Source of the DNA: Centrapalus pauciflorus
Lineage: Eukaryota; Streptophyta; Magnoliopsida; Asterales; Asteraceae
Assembly: GCA_020465985.1 (NCBI GenBank)
Contig: JAANYP010004442.1
Coordinates: 514,217-578,216 of the forward strand
Direction: 5' to 3'
Length of the DNA: 64,000 nt
Below, piece by piece: positions 37,701-49,666 of this stretch. Position 1 is the stretch's first letter, and the number at the start of each line of letters is the position of its first letter. Position numbers and translations under genes: made by a program. The notes under the pieces were generated by a model. The model made no database searches. It worked only from the letters and a program-made list of their open reading frames with translations, and was not told where the DNA came from.

Positions 37701-39012
37701 TGATGATGAAGAATCCATTAGACCTGCTAGTTTACTACACCGGCTAGGTTGGATCTTGCTGCGCAGTATCGGTATGAATGCAGCAGGCCGAGGCACACAT
37801 TTTTCTTCTTCAAACTTTCATGAAAGAAAGTTTTTCCATCTAAATATTGCCTTCGTATTTTACTTGCAGTACCTGATATCAAGCATTTGCATGATCGAAA
37901 GTTGGTAAACGATGAAGCAAGTAAACTCCTCGAGTGCATTTTTAAAGAAATTCGGAGCATGAGTCAATCAGAACTTGAAAAGATGGAAATCGATAAAGCT
38001 GTGCATACTGCGATTAAGCACGGAATAGTTGAGTTTGTGAAGGAACTTTTAGCGTATAATCCTGAGTTCATATGGAGGAAAGACAAAAAGGGAAGGACAA
38101 TCTTTTCACACGCGATAATTCTTCGCCAAGAAAAGATATTCGGTCTGATTTACGGATTAGGGACAAAGAAAAGCATCTTAGCAAGTCGACATGATATTTT
38201 CCACAATAATTTCCTACATCTTGCAGCAAAGCTCTCTCCCCCGGCTCAACTTGAGCGCGTTTCAGGAGCTGCGTTACAAATGCAAAGAGAACTGCAATGG
38301 TATAAGGTCAGAATTTAATAAAGTTTCAATTTTTATTTCATAATTTTAGCTTAACTCTGAAAATTAAAATCTTTATTAATCATGTTATTAGGAGGTGCAA
38401 AGCTTAGTTGAACCCAAATTCAATGATCAAGTGAATGAACACAATAGGAAGCCAGGGGCCTTATTCACCGAAGAACACAAAGATCTAGCAAAAGAAGGCG
38501 AAAGATGGATGAAGAACACAGCAGGATCAAGTATGATCGTTGGAACTTTAATCGCTGCAGTCATGTTTACTACGGCCTTCACCATACCTGGAGGCAACGA
38601 CGCAGAATCTGGGCTACCCATAATGTTATCGGATGACAGAACAACTTTCTTGATCTTTATGGTGTCAAATGGATGTTCTCTCTTTGCGTCATCGACTTCA
38701 GTATTGATGTTCTTAGGAATACTCACTGCACGATACGCAGAGGATGATTTCCTTATATCGTTGCCCACGAAACTAATCATTGGAATTGCTTGCCTTTTCT
38801 TCTCCATAGTTACCATGATGGTTTCTTTTGCTGCTGCTTTGTATCTGATGCTTCATAAGGCTTTACCGTGGGTCTCCGTACCTCTTATTATTCTTTCTAC
38901 TTTCCCTGTACTTCTCTTCTCTGCACTTCAGTTTCCTCTCCTAATCGAAATGGGTTATCGTACGTATGGATCCACCATTTTTGAAAAATACAAGAAACAT
39001 ATGCACAATTAA
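34704..39012 (+). CDS. Ankyrin-repeat / PGG-domain membrane protein with N-terminal DUF4219 (Gag-like) exon, 730 aa
   Basis: Six coding exons are read: 34704-35046, 36188-36676, 36763-36912, 37619-37771, 37870-38306 and 38392-39012. They sum to 731 codons. Exon 1 encodes a Gag-like N-terminal module of the type found in plant retrotransposons (ENYEFWKVCLKSYMVGQGLW). Exon 2 holds ankyrin repeats (GDTPLHLAIL, GATPLSLAA). Exon 5 has degenerate repeats. Exon 6 has the PGG domain (AGSSMIVGTLIAAVMFTTAF then IPGG at 589-592) with four predicted membrane helices. Arabidopsis relatives such as ITN1 and ACD6 act at membranes in salt or defence signalling, so a stress or immune role is inferred only. 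The donor of exon 3 (CACT|GTGGGT) is weak but keeps frame; the stronger GG|GTAATC 4 bp later would cause a stop. An ATG at 34632 is in frame but lies in the leader intron. Introns 1 and 3 contain transposon pieces. Confidence 0.9.
35098..35338. mobile_element. Half of a palindromic MULE-type MITE in ankyrin-gene intron 1
   Basis: The block GGTTTAAATGATGTGTAAT through AACCGGTTTCAACGGGTTAC to TTGCGCAATTATC matches the right half of the complete element at 41157-41672. The left half is missing. Confidence 0.75.
35340..36187. other. Remainder of ankyrin-gene intron 1
   Basis: AT-rich intron. A C/G-richer patch at 35845-35895 (GGGCCAGCCCGCCAGGGGGC) looks like part of a transposon end but cannot be assigned. 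The intron ends with the acceptor TATATAG at 36187. Confidence 0.5.
36971..37479. mobile_element. CACTA-type MITE in ankyrin-gene intron 3
   Basis: It begins CACTACAAGAAAAATGTCA and ends TGACACTTTTCTTGTAGTG, near-perfect terminal inverted repeats, with AGT duplicated on both sides (36968-36970, 37480-37482). A 3-bp TSD is the CACTA signature. The interior is itself an imperfect palindrome built from GTGACACTT and AAAAGAGTGGG blocks. It fills most of the intron 36913-37618. Confidence 0.92.
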
Positions 39013-39131
39013 GTAACTTCGTTACACATTGATTTTCAAGATGATATTTTTTTTTTTCGTCCAACTACGAGTTTAGTCATTGTAGTTTATGTTCATTGTA
39101 ATCTCATGTTGGTCTGGCTTATCTATTATTC

Positions 39132-39137
39132 AATAAA
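39132..39137 (+). terminator. Polyadenylation signal of the ankyrin-PGG gene
   Basis: AATAAA 120 bp after the stop codon; preceded by TTTATGTT/TTGTAATC-type U-rich and near-upstream elements. Confidence 0.5.
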
Positions 39138-39554
39138 CGAACTGTTTTGATCGCTTTAAGTAAGATGTGATAGGTCCTGTCCTGCTTGAATCTTTTGATT
39201 TTTTTAAGTAACCAACCTACGTTACATCTTGTTTTAAATGGAACTTAAACCCTCAAACACTTAGGTGGCGTTTGGTTTGCAGGATTTCAAAGAAAATGGT
39301 GGGATTTTCATTTGATCACATTCGTTCATGTTCTATGTTTCTATAGATTAATTAACAAATTTATCTTCTAGTTGAGTAGTTGGGTCTATATGTAATGTAT
39401 AATGCTGGACCATATCAGGCTTGTAATTGGGCCTATAGGACCGGGTTCTTTATTTTCATGTTGGACTATATATCTTGTTTATTAATTAGTTTTTGCTATT
39501 TCTAGTTCCAATCTTCATATAATTTCAAGACAATGAATAGAACAATACAATTTC
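39138..39554. other. Intergenic gap between convergent genes
   Basis: Holds the 3' flanks of the ankyrin gene (+) and the UPF0496 gene (-). GGTGGCGTTTGGTTTGCAGG at 39265 is a decayed MITE terminus. Confidence 0.45.
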
Positions 39555-40772
39555 TTAAAACTTTTGATTACAAGAGTTTGACAATTCCTTGAGCACCAAA
39601 ACTCTAGCCTTATTAATGGTCAAAAGACACAAATAGACATGCTCCTCAAGCTCCTCTACTTGTTTCTTAAACCAAACTTCACTCTTTTCAATCTCCCTCA
39701 ATACTTGCAAGCAAATCTTATCTTCCCCACGACCCTTTTCCAAACACAACTCTATCATTCTTCCATTTCGTTCTATATCATCATGCACACGACTCACAAG
39801 CCGACTCATCGTATCAAAGTCCCTATTCAGTATATACGTACCCTTTATCGCCACATCGAGCTGATCTCCAACTTTCCTCAGAAACCTACTTTTAAGAAAC
39901 TTCAATTTTCCAAGTTTCTTCTTTATAGATTTCAACGGTAGGGTCAAGATCATCGGTCCCATGACAAGTGCGGTTAGAGTGTGGGCTGCTATAGCCATTG
40001 CCGCGATCACAACCAAACCACAAGTTGTGGTCAGACAAATTCCTGAAGCTTTGTTGAAGCAACTTATGAGTTTCATCTTTCTAGCCACTTTTCTCTTCTT
40101 TGTTTTCATCTTCTCTAAAGCTGATGAATACTTGTTACAAATCACCTCGAAATCTTGTTTGCTAACGTTAGAAAATGGATTGCTACAAATAGTGAGATTA
40201 CTATATAGCTTTGAATTGTTAGACCGACTCAGATAACCATCGACATTAACAGCATTAAGAATATGTTGAATCGATGTGTAGTTGGATTGAATTTGGATGA
40301 TAGATTTCAAGAGCTTGGTGCATATCTTTGACGCTTCAGAACTAATATCAAAGTAGTCAAAAATGAGGGTTTTCAGATCTATATATTTTGACATGGTATT
40401 AGATTCAAGAATTGTAGCTATGGTTTCTTGATCGGGTTCAAGGAGAACTTTGTGATGACAAAAAGATTGTGTCAAAGAAGAAGATGGATCTTGTACAAGT
40501 GTTTGAGCTTTAGAGAAGAAATCGGCAAAAGATTTGCTTCTTAATGCCCCTTGGTACTCTTCATTCACATTAAAGCTTCTCTTATGTTCTTCGAGTTGCT
40601 TATCTGAATTTAAAACAAGTGAAAATACTAAATAATGTTAATATATTTTACTAAATGGGTTTAAATGAGATGTACATACGAATACAAATGCGTGCGAAGC
40701 CATACCTTTCTTGATATAGATGGATGTAAATCGTGTCGATATGTTGAGTTTCGATACTAGAAGGCACTTCAT
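39555..40772 (-). CDS. UPF0496 (DUF677) family membrane protein, 371 aa
   Basis: Two exons: 40772-40706 (22 codons plus one base, starting MKCLLVSKLNIS) and 40603-39555. The GT-AG intron between them restores frame, giving ...RSFNVNEEYQGALRSKSF. The long exon alone has no ATG at its beginning, so the short first exon decides the start. The protein is helical, with coiled-coil-prone ends and a hydrophobic segment at about residues 209-244 (AMAIAAHTLTALVMGP) that could form one or two membrane passes. This is the layout of plant UPF0496 proteins, whose biochemical role is not established; some relatives respond to stress. Gene and ankyrin gene are convergent, with 542 bp between stop codons. 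No damage is seen. The first-exon start is less certain than the rest. Confidence 0.88.
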
Positions 40773-41156
40773 CGTTTCGTATTTGTTTTATTTTAGCTTT
40801 TTTATTTTTGTTGTGGTAGATTAAATTCGAATGAAATATAAGTACTTAAAACCCTATAAAGGGATCGGATTTATTGATATATATCCAAGAGTTCGTGGCA
40901 TGAAAATTGTTTGATGATCAAAGCAGCCGTTTTAAAGTTACATAAAAAAGGTGATTTTAAAGTAGTGTCACACGAAATCATTATTTATTTCTTTATTTTA
41001 TCTTATCCATAACAAATGATTTTTTTTTTTTTTTTTGACATTTTTGGACAATAAGATGAACATATATTTAATCAGAAACATCATTATGATCCATTTGTTT
41101 GCAACAAAGAGTAGTAAAAAAAAAAAAGGTTTGCAATTGGTGATTAGTATTAAAAA
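40773..41156. other. Upstream flank of the UPF0496 gene
   Basis: Promoter region on the minus strand; a CCCTTTATAGGG palindrome at 40853-40864 might act as a TATA element. Homopolymer A and T runs follow at 41020-41128. No gene. Confidence 0.35.
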
Positions 41157-41672
41157 GGGATTCGTGTAAAAAATCCTTAACTTGTCAATTTTTTTGTGAT
41201 TAAAATCTCGAACCATTTTTCATTGCATAGAAAACCTCAAACTAACTAAAATTCAGTAAATCAAGGTTTTATTAACGGGTAACCGGTTGAAACCGGTCAT
41301 TAATCCTACGTGGACCGGTAAATAACCTACGTTGAATGAATTTTATTGTTGAAACCGGTTGTCAAGTATTACACATCATTTAAAGCTCCCTTGATAATCT
41401 TTAATTGTAATTTTTAAACAGGATTACATCATCAACGAGGGTTTAAATAATATGTAATAATTGACAACCGGTTTCAACAATTAAAATTTATTCAACGTAG
41501 GTTATTTACCGGTCCACGTAGGATTAATGATCGGTTTCAACCTGTTACCCGTTGATAAAACTTTGATTTACTGATTTTTAGTTAGTTCAGGGTTTTCTAT
41601 GCAACGAAAAATGGTTTGGAGTTTTAATCACAAAAAACTGACAAGTTATGAGTTTTTTTGCGCAATTATCCC
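41157..41672. mobile_element. Palindromic MULE-type MITE with 9-bp TSD
   Basis: TATTAAAAA flanks both sides exactly (41148-41156, 41673-41681). The element begins GGGATTCGTGTAAAAAATC and ends GCGCAATTATCCC; the arms share AACTTGTCA, AATCACAAAAA-, AACCGGTTGAAACCGG-type and CCTACGT(T/G)G blocks and meet near 41420. A foldback of about 250 bp per arm with no coding capacity. Confidence 0.9.
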
Positions 41673-41681
41673 TATTAAAAA

Positions 41682-42158
41682 CTATTTATTTAGGAGTTTA
41701 TCAAATATCAATATACAGTTTTAAATTTAGTTAAAAATCATGTTACACAATATCTTATGTGGGATCTTCCTTAGGATACTTGATCATGATGAGTCATAAT
41801 ACTTATCCATACATATATCATATATGTATATGTATGTAACTATATATGTATATTTGCTTTTTCCTACATATTTGCATGTTTTAAGGTCTAGTGTGAGTTT
41901 GTTAGAAAGTCACCCATTTTGCTTTCCATAAATCCAAAAAATGAGTAAAAGTGAAACTTGACTAGCACGCTCATGTGAAATATATCTACACTCTAGATAT
42001 CATCGGAACCAAATCACTTGGATTGGGTTTCGTGTTAACTGGATCACTTTTCATCAAGCCCAAATTTTAAAACAAACAAAAATTAATGAATTCAACAAAA
42101 TGATGATTTAATAATAGATTTGTTGAGCTATTAATTAATAAACTAATAATACTACTTA
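41682..42158. other. Intergenic DNA
   Basis: AT-rich; TATATGTATATGTATG-type simple sequence near 41818-41850. No gene recognised. Confidence 0.4.
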
Positions 42159-42426
42159 AGAGTTTATTATGAAAAAAACCAACATGTTTTCACGTTTTTT
42201 GCGTTTTCGTTCCTCCATGTTATTTTTTCTATAAAAAACCTCAAGTTATTTTTTTTTCTTTTTGGTTTAGTGAAATTTGGACATTAGACCCCGGTTATAA
42301 TTTGTGAACCGTTCACTAAACCAAAAATGAAAAAAATAACTTGAGTACTTTTATGAAAAAAAAAACATGGAGGGATGAAAACGCAAAAAATATGAAAACA
42401 TGTTGGTTTTTTTTATAATAAACCCT
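42159..42426. mobile_element. Palindromic foldback MITE
   Basis: The left arm AGAGTTTATTATGAAAAAAA-CC and the right arm ending TTTTTTTATAATAAACCCT are inverted copies for about 100 bp, including AACATGTTTTCA, TTTTGCGTTTTCGTTCCTCC and GAACCGTTCACTAAACC around the centre. No clear TSD, so the superfamily is unassigned. Confidence 0.75.
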
Positions 42427-42807
42427 ATATTTAAATGACAATTTTATCATTATTTATTATTTAGTTAATCAATTTTTTAAGAAAAACAACTACATTATAA
42501 ACATATGGTTATTATTGAAACTTAATGAATTATTATAATCTACTTTTATAAGTAAATATTTATTCTAGAATAATTTAAAATAAAATTATAAACATTGAGA
42601 CGGTGAAATATTTATAATAACTGTTTTTAAAGGATGAGGATCATGCAGACCCTGAATCTCATTTGGTTAGTTTAATGAATCTTGGACCAGCCCAATATGA
42701 TCCACCAATGGATCCGTCATCGTTTGTGAACCTAATTTACAAAGACCACCATTCAAAATTTCAAGCTTGTCCAAATCTAATCTAACTTCTAATCTAATCT
42801 AATCTAA

Positions 42808-43081
42808 TCTAACTATACTATTAAAAGAGTAACTAAATGCCACATGTCATGCTCTCATTTAATTTTCCAAATGTCGTTCTCTCCTTTTGCCACGTCATTT
42901 ACTTGATTTTATTTTTAAATTTTAAAGCAAATCAAATCTATGTAAATCTAATACGGATTAATTTAATAACTAACTAACTAAAATAAAGCAAACTTTATTA
43001 TTCATATAATTATTATACTGTACATATATATAAATATCAATTTCTAAAATTAACCCATGTAATACATGAGTAATAACCTAG
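42808..43081 (+). mobile_element. Non-autonomous Helitron, 274 bp
   Basis: Begins TCTAACTATACTATTAAAAG and ends with the hairpin CATGTA-A-TACATG (43056-43068), nine bases, then CTAG, followed by T. The (TCTAA)n run just upstream leaves the 5' border uncertain by one repeat. Confidence 0.8.
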
Positions 43082-43618
43082 TTATAACTTATAAAACTAT
43101 AAACATGCAAATAATCATTTATTGGGCAATTCTATATGCATACTCTCTCGGTTGCTAATCACACCCCCCCTCCCTTCTTAATGTGAGAGGAGATTAATTT
43201 TTAATATAGGGTCTCACGTCACTAACAAAAATCATGTGAGTAAAGGGTGTATGATTAGTAAAAGTTAAGAACATGAGGTGTACATATAACAATGCTCTTA
43301 TTTATTGAACACAAGTGGAAAGATAAATAAAAAATAATGTATAATAACATTTTTAGGTCTTTATTAACAAAAATATATATATAATTTCTAGAGGTACAAA
43401 CATGCAACATGTTACTGAAGCTAGACTCCAAAAATGAAAGGAGTTTGACTTTGACTTGGTCAAACAATTGGCAGAGTCAAAACAAATCAAGATGAAGACA
43501 ATAGTCATCGAATCTCATACGAGTCAGGTATCTTAACTGGTTGATGGATACGTGTCTAAAACCTTTGGTATCATCTTTTGTTGCACATGAGATGGTGATT
43601 TCCTTTACAGAACATTAT
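43082..43618. other. Intergenic DNA
   Basis: Contains a C8 run at 43163-43171 and AATGTGAGAGG/GGTGTATGATTAG blocks that look like an imperfect small inverted repeat. No gene recognised. Confidence 0.4.
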
Positions 43619-43722
43619 TTAAGGGTTGTTTGTTTACTTTTTAATGAAATTATTAAGAACTCAATTAAAGGTAAAACATTCTTTTAATGATTCTATTAAT
43701 AGGTAAACAAACGGGACCTTAG
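43619..43722. mobile_element. Tiny MITE of about 100 bp
   Basis: AAGGGTTGTTTGTTTACTTTTTAAT on the left, spelled inversely on the right as TAATAGGTAAACAAACGGGACCTT. A second copy of the same type lies at 53905-53984. Confidence 0.65.
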
Positions 43723-45643
43723 TGTTAATTAACTACACAAGATTGTTTATGTTAATTAACCAAACCTCATAAGGTTGATTCAGCGATTGAAACTTCAGAT
43801 TTTTAAAGTAAATCGTTAGTTTGGTAGTTTCAATTTTAATGACGCCACTTATTTTTTAAAATTATATTTAATTAAAATTGAAATGTGGCAACACTAAGTG
43901 TGTGTCAGTGTGTGTATTGTATAAAGAATGGTCCATTGGTTAACTGTCTTTATTCCTATGAAGATTACAAGACAAGGACTGAAGACAGTTTGTATTAAAT
44001 GTATAGTGTTAAAATACTCGAAATTAAATAATTGAGTTCATGGGTTGCCATATGCAGTAGCTACTCGGTCAACAAGACTGGTCAGACTTTGACTAAATCA
44101 AACCCTCTTTATGACTTTTCACAAAAATACAAAACAAATTTTTGTATGGATATCATTGAAAAATTATATAGTATATAATACTACTGATTTTCTTTTTCCT
44201 TTTTCCAAACTAACAATTAATAATGATTTTCAATATGTTTTATAAGTTTTTTACAATCTAATGAAAGGATATTTAATCTAGACATAACTATTAGATTGTT
44301 TATGCAATTAAAAATATTATTATTTTCTAACATAAAATATAAAAAATAAGTATTTCATATCAAATGTTAACTTTTTTTTTTTTCAAGAACATGGTGTTAA
44401 TAAAAGCATATCTATATCTCACCATACTAGTTGTATTTTTATAGTTTATTGACTTGATTGGTAAAATTGGTTTAATATTAATTTGAAATAAAAGAATCAA
44501 TGCAATTGGTTTGATGGTAACAATTAATCCCTAAATTTATTGATGTATAAAGTCAAAGTCAACTTTATCAATCAATGGTTGAATTCCATAGATTATGGTT
44601 TGTATTCTATTGAATTGGTCAGAAGTTCAGAATGGGTGAGCATAGAAGGCTTCTTGTCAAAGTTCAAAAACTTGGAAGACAGGGATGTATTAACTTCACA
44701 TGGACTTTTTTTTTAAATTCCAACAACAAAGACAACATTTTCTTTTGTCACCCTTAACCCAACCAACATTTGTAACCATAGCAAAATTTATATGTTAAGT
44801 TTATGAATCAAACATATCAATCTTTTTTCTTTTAAGTTTTCTTCTCTTTTGTAGGCATGGGCGGATCTAGGGTACCCACATCACTGTCACGCGACACCAA
44901 TGAATTTTGTTGGCGATACATAATATGCTTGAAAATTCCCGTAAAATTCATATAATTAACACCTATTGTTTTTATATTTGACAAACTGACACTGATAAAA
45001 GAATTTTCTATATCCGTCTCGGTCTGTGCACATAACACCCTTTAATTAGCTTAATTAAAAGCTGTGTTAAGACTTAAGATCTACCAACATCTCAGGTTGT
45101 TTCTTTCAACTATACTCGAAGAATTTCAACAAGTTGAGTCAAGATTGATTATGAGTATGACACGAGTTCATGCATCATTTTCAACATCGGATTTAGCATA
45201 CGACATACATGTTACATAGAATGTTCCTTGGACGTAGTAGAAACTTGGTGGCCATCGATTGAATAAAAGAACACACAACAATGTTCTCAAACCAACGATC
45301 AAGATTTAACAAAAAATGTACCAAGAACTCAAGAAGATCCTAACTTGTAGCCTGACTTTCTCTATACAGAGTATATATTTAAGGTAATGTATGTAAAAAT
45401 TAACAAGCACATCAACAAATCAGCTATTCATCATATTTGACTTTGTACATAAACATGCCATCATTGTTATAAAAGTAACAAAGAACAACACTACATTCAG
45501 GACAAAGATGCCAAACTATGGTGTTCTTTGCATTTATATTTGCAAAAAGGAGTATTTTCTTCGTGTTAAAAGAACAATAAATCTGTTTACAACAGAAGAA
45601 AACCAGATACGAATGGTTTGAAGAAATCAAACCAAACCATTGA
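43723..45643. other. Intergenic DNA 3' of the ROH1-like gene
   Basis: No gene. A transposon-end-like block lies at 44858-44905 (GGCATGGGCGGATCTAGGG). The last few hundred bases presumably include the 3' UTR of the minus-strand gene ending at 45644. Confidence 0.45.
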
Positions 45644-46807
45644 TCATTCACTTCCTCTTGCAATCGAATCAAGCCCTGCAGTTCTACTGCGTACAATCCG
45701 ATGAAACACTTCCCTCACTTGTTTCTCCAATGGATCCAATCCGTTCTTTAAAGCCCCATAAACATCCTTTAATTCCTCTACTCGTTTTTTAACCTCTTCT
45801 TCCTTCTCTTCCCCTAAGGGAAACTGAATCGAATCAGTCAATTCATTCATATAACAAGCTGATTTCTCAATCCCATGAATCTCCTTCAAAAGGCCACAAG
45901 TGTTTCTCCTTTCCCTTTTCTTCGCCTCATCCAAAATCCTCTCGTGCAACGACATAATTGGTGCTCCCCAAATGAAATTCCTAGGCACGTTGAAATGAGA
46001 CTGTAACCCACGATCTTGACAAGGAATTGCGGCCACTAAAGCCCACATCACAAACAAGAACACGTAATTCATCGTGTAAACAGCGATCGCAAGTCCATTG
46101 GTAGCAATAATTTCATTGGTTTTTGGAACAACAATGTTGCTCCCGATTGCTTGGAGTTGCTTTGAAGCTGACCAAGATCTCGAAACACTCCACGATAACG
46201 ACCTAAAATTCTTCAAAGATTTATGTCCTTGTGAATCCTTTTGATATCGCCCAAATGACCGGTTCCTATGAGCAAGATTTGTACTTGATTCCTTCTCATC
46301 AAGCATCCCAATTGCTAAATCGATCATCGCTTTTTTTGCTCTTCGAATTTGACCTTCACCAAGACTTTTCTGATTATCTAAAGCACATAAAACAATTTCT
46401 AATTGCTTTTGCCATTGTCTGATCTGCTCAATTCCATCTCTAATGGCGTTACAAACATCCAAACCCTTAACACTCCTTTCAAAATAATCAGAAATTAATT
46501 TATCCATGGGCTGTTTACTCAAAAAAGATTTGTTGTTGAATAATATAGCTTTGAATTCCTCTTGGCAACAGAGGAAAACATCTAGGAGCTTTGTAATCCA
46601 AGAAACAGATAAAAGTTCATGTGAATCAACTGAAGATAAACCATGAAACCTTTGAGTTACCTGTTTTTGAAAAGCTTCAATTTCCTTTTCTTGATTTGGA
46701 GTTTCATGGTCTATGGAGTGAACCACTGGATCGCGTTTCATACTAAGAATTGAACGCCCAAAGTTCGTGAAATTTGGAGAAGATGACCCTTGAAAATCCG
46801 TTCGCAT
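45644..46807 (-). CDS. ROH1-like: ROH1 / BYPASS1-related (DUF793) protein, 387 aa
   Basis: An intronless frame of the usual family length. It starts MRTDFQGSSSPNF and carries the N-terminal FGRSILSMKRD motif, then the helical core ISWITKLLDVFLCCQEEFKAI typical of ROH1-type proteins. A basic serine-rich linker (about 170-215) follows, then one predicted membrane segment (about 236-262, AIAVYTMNYVFLFVMWALV). The C-terminal region is coiled-coil-like and charged. Arabidopsis ROH1 was described as a partner of the exocyst subunit EXO70A1 in seed-coat mucilage secretion, and BYPASS1 limits a root-derived growth signal; function here is inferred from family only. The start fits the conserved N-terminus, and no in-frame upstream ATG was seen. 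A TATA element lies at 47083-47090. Confidence 0.93.
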   Translation of the reverse strand: MRTDFQGSSSPNFTNFGRSILSMKRDPVVHSIDHETPNQEKEIEAFQKQVTQRFHGLSSVDSHELLSVSWITKLLDVFLCCQEEFKAILFNNKSFLSKQPMDKLISDYFERSVKGLDVCNAIRDGIEQIRQWQKQLEIVLCALDNQKSLGEGQIRRAKKAMIDLAIGMLDEKESSTNLAHRNRSFGRYQKDSQGHKSLKNFRSLSWSVSRSWSASKQLQAIGSNIVVPKTNEIIATNGLAIAVYTMNYVFLFVMWALVAAIPCQDRGLQSHFNVPRNFIWGAPIMSLHERILDEAKKRERRNTCGLLKEIHGIEKSACYMNELTDSIQFPLGEEKEEEVKKRVEELKDVYGALKNGLDPLEKQVREVFHRIVRSRTAGLDSIARGSE

Positions 46808-47082
46808 TTTAATCTCACATCAACAAAAAGAAACCCCACAAATTTGATCAGGAATACAAGGCTGTAAAAATGCAAAAACTGAAGCTCTTTGAGCTCGGAA
46901 GTGAAGAAATTTAGGGTTTTTTTGGCAATAGAAAATGAGTATTTAAGAAATTGGGGAAGAACCCAGATTATGATTTATGATCTTGAGAACAACCCCAGAA
47001 TCTGAAAATTGGAATAAAAAGGTGAAGAGTGAGTGAGAGAATGAAGGGTGAAGAATGTTTGAAACCCTAGAGGGTGGAGGGT

Positions 47083-47090
47083 TTTTTATA
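47083..47090 (-). promoter_or_regulatory. TATA box of the ROH1-like gene
   Basis: On the minus strand TATAAAAA follows CCATAG and lies about 275 bp before the ATG, implying a 5' UTR of roughly 240 bases. The leader (46808-47060) is A/G-rich and contains TCTTCACTTCCGAGCTC-type pyrimidine stretches on the minus strand. Confidence 0.55.
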
Positions 47091-47099
47091 CTATGGATT

Positions 47100-48982
47100 A
47101 TGGACCGCGTATTTTGTGGTGTGTTGAAAGTGTTAAAAACTTTAAAATATTAATAATGAAATAGTTAAATTTATTAAAAAAGGGAAATTGGGACCTTTTC
47201 TATTTTCTTTTACGACTTTATCTTTTCTTTAAGGAATATTTTATAAATATTATATTATACTTCATACTTTACATAAAAATAATGTAATAGATGAAAAGAT
47301 AATATGAACGCGATCGTAGAACATACCATGTGTAATTATTATATTTTATTTTAACTTTCAATTATTTTATAACTAGAATATCTAATAATTTGCACATATA
47401 TTTTATCACATATGATTGTTACAAGGATAGTTCTCTCAAATAATATCAAACAATCTAGAAGTCGGTATCGAATTACAAAATAAAAGAATTCCACTGATAC
47501 CGGAACCATGTAGTTTGAAACTTTGAATCACCTTTTTTTAAAAAAAAAATTTCGGTTTCGTTTAGTTTGATATTTTTTTCTTAACATTAAAATCAATGAA
47601 ACCATAAAATAGGATGTTGGACTAAAATCGTTATAAGAAACAAACATTCAATTCTCAGTTATAATTCTCTTGAGTTTTTAGCTCTGCTTCAATCTAGCCC
47701 GATTTTTAATAGGAGTGAGCATATAATGGTTCGGTTCGGTTTTCCTTAATAGCAAAAGTGCAAATGAAATATATAAGTTTTTGAATTTTAGAAACCAAAT
47801 TATTCAATTCTTTTGGTTTTAGATTACGGTTTTTTAGTTTTCTTCACTATTTTCTCCCATAAAACCTATATTGCTTAAATCCAATAAAAATCAAATTCTT
47901 TTAGAAAAGCATAAAACTTTATAAAACAAAAACTTCAAATCAATTTGCAAGCCGCGGATGAATACAAAGAAAGCAATAAGAAACCACTCATCGTCCCATC
48001 AAAAGCAACCAAAAAACATACAGACAATTTATACAACAAACATGTTCTAGGCATGTCGTGATCACGACATAGCGTCAAGAGCATGACTTAGACCCCGTGA
48101 CTGTGACCCCAAGTCATCTGGTTAGTCCAGAATTGCATTGTTCAACTGTTTTGCTTTGTTTGAGTTCATTTGAACTTCATTTTTAGCGTCATTTTTTCAT
48201 AATATTGTAACTCGAATATCTTTCAAGCTATAAAAAGTTTGCAATAAATTTATGAAATTATGAGTTGATTTATCATTAGAGCTTATTAAGCTTGTTTGAA
48301 CTTAGAATTTGTATGAATAAATCTTGGAATGACAATTTACGTATTAATGATTCGTTTAGAGCCACGTAGCTTGAATCGTATTAACTACGAGTGATAGATT
48401 AACCATATTATATTCATATATAAGTATTGGTCATAATTTATTTATTAAGCAATAACTTACTTGTGAATTGATTGGCTTGTATCATGTTTATTAGTTGAGA
48501 ATTCAGTAAATCCACATGTTTCGTTTGTTACCATCCTGATCATTTGAATTTCATACCGAGATTTGAATCTAAAGTGAAATCTGACAATAACCCGTTGATT
48601 TTAAAGCTTATTTTAAATAATTGGTGATATTTATTTAAAAAAAAATACAATTTATAGTGTTTTAGAGCTTTGAATAGGAATGAAGAAGAAAAGCTTTAGG
48701 ATGATCAAGATAGCTATAAACACTAATTTAAAAGTATTTTAATCTTCAATTAAACATTAAAACGATACTCATGAGAATTATGACGGGATTTTAATGATTG
48801 ATACTTTAAGGTAACCATTGATGACGAATTAGGTGGATATTCACCACTTAACATCACCAAGTTCTTTAAGAATTGCTCTTAAAATCTATTAGTTTTTTTA
48901 AAAGTTTAATTGAATAAAGACGATTATTATTAAAAAAGAGGACTTTCGAACGATGTCTTGAGTTTTGATGGACTGATACTAT
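47100..48982. other. Intergenic DNA with a partial hAT-like end
   Basis: TAGGAGTGAGCATATAATGG with GGTTCGGTTCGG at 47709-47745 is the left terminus of an element related to 48983-49658; its right end was not found. No gene is recognised up to 48982. Confidence 0.45.
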
Positions 48983-49658
48983 TAGGGATGAGCATTTGTA
49001 CCAAACTAGCACGGACCGTAAAAAACTGAAAACCGAAAATAGGGAATTAAAAAAAAACCGAAAACCTGCACAATGTTTGTAATACGGGTTCGGTCCGGTC
49101 CGGTTTTGGTCTGGTTTTTCGGTTCTTGGACCGGTTGGAACCGATACAAGTTTATAAATGTTTTAATGTTTTGTTTATTTTTCTTCCTCAACTATTTTTC
49201 TTTGTGAAATTATCAAGTTTAACACATTTTTTTGAACAAAACAAAATATCAAACATACCTTAGTTATATTAAAATCTTTATATTTTATCTCTATAAAAAA
49301 ATATTTACATCGTTAAAAAGAATTTTACATGATTATATATATACGAAAGAGCTCAATAACTATTACATATACTTTTTATATGGTTTAGAAATAATATTTA
49401 GAAATTTGTTTCTTTATGGACAACAAAAAATAATAATATAACATAAACTTTAAAATTGATAACATAAACTTTAAATTTCGGTTTGGGCCGGGTTAAAAAC
49501 CGAAAACCGGTGGACCGAACCCAAAAAACCGAAAACCTAAAATAATGATTTTAAAGAAACCGAAACCGGACCAATTCATTAACAACAGTTTGGTCCGGAC
49601 CGATTTTCAGGTTTTTTTTTTTCTAGACCGGTTTTTTGGGCCAAAATACTCATCCCTA
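48983..49658. mobile_element. Non-autonomous hAT-type element
   Basis: Begins TAGGGATGAGCATTTG and ends CAAAATACTCATCCCTA. Flanking octamers GATACTAT and GATATTAT match at 7 of 8 positions, an 8-bp hAT-style TSD with one later mutation. The sub-terminal parts are rich in ACCGAAAACC and GGTCCGGTCCGG, and the middle is AT-rich. No transposase frame. Confidence 0.86.
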
Positions 49659-49666
49659 GATATTAT